A stretch of DNA of 8,913 nucleotides from Methylotenera sp. UBA6020 (GTDB taxonomy: Bacteria; Pseudomonadota; Gammaproteobacteria; Burkholderiales; Methylophilaceae), in contig DIZU01000130.1 of the NCBI GenBank assembly GCA_002429455.1, forward strand, positions 1-8,913. Reading direction: 5' to 3'. The translations under genes and the position numbers were made by a program. Shown one piece after another: positions 7,259 to 8,913 of the stretch. The notes under the pieces were generated by a model. That model saw only the letters and a program-made list of their open reading frames with translations. It did not search any database and was not told the origin of the DNA. The first letter of the stretch is position 1. Each line of letters opens with the position of its first letter.

Positions 7259-8161
7259 ATGTCTTTAACCGCCAATACTTTGAATGTTGCTTTAACTATT
7301 GATTTACATTCGCATTCCAATATCTCGGATGGTCTGTTAACGCCAGTTGAGTTGGTTGAGCATGCGGCCAAGCATCATGTTAATGTTTTAGCCTTGACTG
7401 ACCACGATGATACTGGCGGCTTAGGCATCGCAGAAATAGAAGCTAAACGTTTGGGTTTGCAGCTGATTAAAGGTGTGGAAATTTCTGTGACATGGAAAAA
7501 ACGCACCATACATATCGTGGGTCTAAAAATTGATCCTGAGCATCCTCCATTAAAATCGGGCTTAGCCGCTATTCGCGCTGGTCGCCATGTTCGCGCAGCA
7601 GGAATGGCTGCTGGCTTAGATAAAGTAGGTATCATGGGTAGCCTGGAAGGTGCTTACCAGTATGCACAAGAAGGTATTATCAGCCGCACGCACTTTGCAC
7701 GGTTTTTGGTAAATAGTGGCGTTGCTAAAGACAATAAAGCCGTGTTCAAAAATTATCTGGTTAAAGGAAAGCCAGGCTATTTCGAACATCAGTGGGCAAG
7801 TCTGGAAGACGCCGTGAGTTGGATTGTTGGTAGTGGCGGGATGGCGGTCATTGCGCATCCTGGCCGGTATGACTTAGGCCGAACCAATATGTTGTTACTA
7901 TTGGAGGAGTTTAGGGCATTGGGCGGAGAAGCTATTGAAGTGGTGACTGGTAGCCATACGGTAGATCAGTACCTTGAGTTTGCAAAATACGCACATCAGT
8001 TTGGCCTAAAATCGTCTCAGGGTTCAGATTATCATGGTAAAGGCATTAGCTTTATGGAAATGGGACGTTTGCCTGCGCTACCGAGTAATTGCATCCCAGT
8101 TTGGCAGAACTGGGTTGAAACAAAGTCCCCAGCAGTTAAGTCTGGTGAGTCATTACAGTAG
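7259..8161 (+). CDS. PHP-domain phosphoesterase (RNase AM / YciV-like)
   Basis: The 300-residue protein has the full metal-binding set of the PHP family: DLHSHSNISDG (H17, H19, D24), LTDHDD (D48, H49), VEIS (E74), HIVGL (H85), IAHPGRY (H200) and SDYH (D257, H259). Length and motif spacing match E. coli YciV, formerly TrpH and now described as RNase AM (Rnm), a 5'-to-3' exonuclease that trims rRNA 5' ends and also degrades short oligonucleotides and 3',5'-bisphosphonucleotides. The + strand neighbour yciO lies 84 bases downstream, as yciV and yciO are adjacent in E. coli. I use the ATG at 7259, which keeps a short N-terminal extension before the first metal motif. An in-frame TTG at 7247 would add four residues, and the Shine-Dalgarno signal is weak for either. 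A structural role is unlikely because all metal ligands are kept. Confidence 0.93.
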   Translation: MSLTANTLNVALTIDLHSHSNISDGLLTPVELVEHAAKHHVNVLALTDHDDTGGLGIAEIEAKRLGLQLIKGVEISVTWKKRTIHIVGLKIDPEHPPLKSGLAAIRAGRHVRAAGMAAGLDKVGIMGSLEGAYQYAQEGIISRTHFARFLVNSGVAKDNKAVFKNYLVKGKPGYFEHQWASLEDAVSWIVGSGGMAVIAHPGRYDLGRTNMLLLLEEFRALGGEAIEVVTGSHTVDQYLEFAKYAHQFGLKSSQGSDYHGKGISFMEMGRLPALPSNCIPVWQNWVETKSPAVKSGESLQ

Positions 8162-8245
8162 AGTTAGCGAACAAAATGCCAGCTAATAAACACGCCAAAA
8201 ACAATAGACACAGCAAGCATACGGATAATATAACCAGAACCGAGC

Positions 8246-8872
8246 ATGGCACAATTTTTTAATATCAATCTAGATAACCCACAAGCGCGCCTCATTCTGC
8301 AAACGGCTGACATATTGCGTAGCGGTGGTGTGATTGCTTACCCGACAGATTCAGGTTATGCATTGGGTTGCATGTTAGGCAATAGTGATGCGCAAGCGCG
8401 TATTCGTCAGATTCGTGGCGTAGATGACCAGCATTTATTTACCCTGATTTGTCGCAATTTAAGTGAGTTGGGCAATTATGCCATCGTCAGCAATAGCCAG
8501 TTTCGCTTGCTTAAGGCCAATACCCCAGGCGCTTACACTTTTATTTTGCAGGCAACACGTGAGGTGCCACGAAAACTGCAACACCCAAAACGTAACGCAG
8601 TCGGCATTCGTGTGCCACAACATGTCGTAGTGCAAGCGATATTAGAGGCTATAGATGCACCATTGTTAAGTATGACGTTGCCTTTGGCCGATGATGAGGC
8701 AGTGTTAAGCGAGGCATGGGAAATTCGCGATAGACTGGAACGTGTGGTTGAATTAGTCATTGACGTTGGGCATTGCGTAGCGGGTGCAACATCCGTGATT
8801 GATTTAACCGGTGAAGTGCCGGCTTTAATTCGCGCAGGGCAGGGCGACTTGACGCCTTTTGGGCTTGCCTAG
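8246..8872 (+). CDS. yciO: YciO, Sua5/YciO/YrdC-family protein
   Basis: The 208-residue protein aligns along its length with E. coli YciO (206 residues): MAQFFNINLDNPQARLI at the start, YPTDSGYALGC (32-42), TPGAYTFIL (93-101), TSVIDLT (182-188) and the end LIRAGQGDLTPF. The fold is that of TsaC/Sua5, which make threonylcarbamoyl-AMP for the t6A37 modification of tRNA. In the YciO branch the serine-x-asparagine motif of TsaC/Sua5 is replaced, here by LLSMTLPL at 140-147. This gene is therefore unlikely to be the main t6A enzyme; its precise role is unsettled. The ATG at 8246 matches the E. coli start, though the Shine-Dalgarno signal (GAG at 8242-8244) is poor. It lies behind the PHP gene on the same strand and is probably cotranscribed. 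Confidence 0.94.
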   Translation: MAQFFNINLDNPQARLILQTADILRSGGVIAYPTDSGYALGCMLGNSDAQARIRQIRGVDDQHLFTLICRNLSELGNYAIVSNSQFRLLKANTPGAYTFILQATREVPRKLQHPKRNAVGIRVPQHVVVQAILEAIDAPLLSMTLPLADDEAVLSEAWEIRDRLERVVELVIDVGHCVAGATSVIDLTGEVPALIRAGQGDLTPFGLA

Positions 8873-8913
8873 GCTAGGCATTGTCATCCTGCCAGATAAT
8901 CACTATATAACAT

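Noticed and set aside
8866..8880. TGCCTA / TAGGCA hairpin overlapping the yciO stop as a terminator
   Set aside because: The six-bp stem with a three-base loop is real, but it is followed by TTGTCATCC and not a T-tract, and it overlaps the coding sequence.
8873..8913. Start of another gene at the end of the window
   Set aside because: The 41 bases contain an AT-rich TATAAC-like stretch but no start codon with a ribosome site or readable frame.

Overview
The window reads as an ordinary chromosomal housekeeping segment of a betaproteobacterium. The gene content and neighbourhoods (glutamine-dependent nadE next to a P-II gene; yciB-yciI-bolA-peptidyl-prolyl isomerase; PHP phosphoesterase next to yciO), the moderate-to-low GC and the protein sequences suggest a methylotroph-like member of the Nitrosomonadales, such as Methylophilaceae (Methylotenera or a relative). 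This placement is an inference from protein character, not a database match. No mobile element, CRISPR array, rRNA or tRNA was recognised, and no gene-free stretch exceeds 300 bases.

Layout. Bases 1-145 hold the C-terminal end of an ankyrin-repeat protein. Then come nadE (222-1835) and a GlnB-type P-II gene (1895-2233) on the + strand. A 224-base intergenic region follows, which contains an unusual element with imperfect inverted ends. A small four-helix membrane protein of the DUF486 family (2458-2799) lies after it. Converging on this gene from the minus strand is feoAB (feoB 2860-4650, feoA 4647-4874), with a good Fur-box match upstream at 4925-4943. Next on the minus strand is a four-gene cluster transcribed in the order yciB (7043-6492), yciI (6492-6190), bolA (6187-5924) and a secreted parvulin-type isomerase (5848-5060), closed by a hairpin terminator at 5007-5031. 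A divergent intergenic region carries an 11-bp perfect inverted repeat and a promoter candidate for the + strand. It leads into a PHP-domain phosphoesterase (7259-8161) and yciO (8246-8872). The last 41 bases hold no recognisable gene.

How the genes work together. NadE makes NAD+ using glutamine as nitrogen donor, and P-II senses nitrogen/carbon/energy state, so their pairing fits reported P-II control of NAD synthesis. FeoA and FeoB import ferrous iron and look Fur-controlled. The yciB cluster joins an inner-membrane envelope protein, a small YciI enzyme, a BolA protein linked to iron-sulfur and stress functions, and a periplasmic folding factor. The PHP and YciO pair matches the E. coli yciV(rnm)-yciO neighbourhood and so points to RNA-related functions. 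I found no convincing new multi-gene system. The points most worth checking are non-coding: the 2243-2327 element, the 7067-7111 inverted repeat and a 27-codon antisense frame in the 8164-8247 gap.
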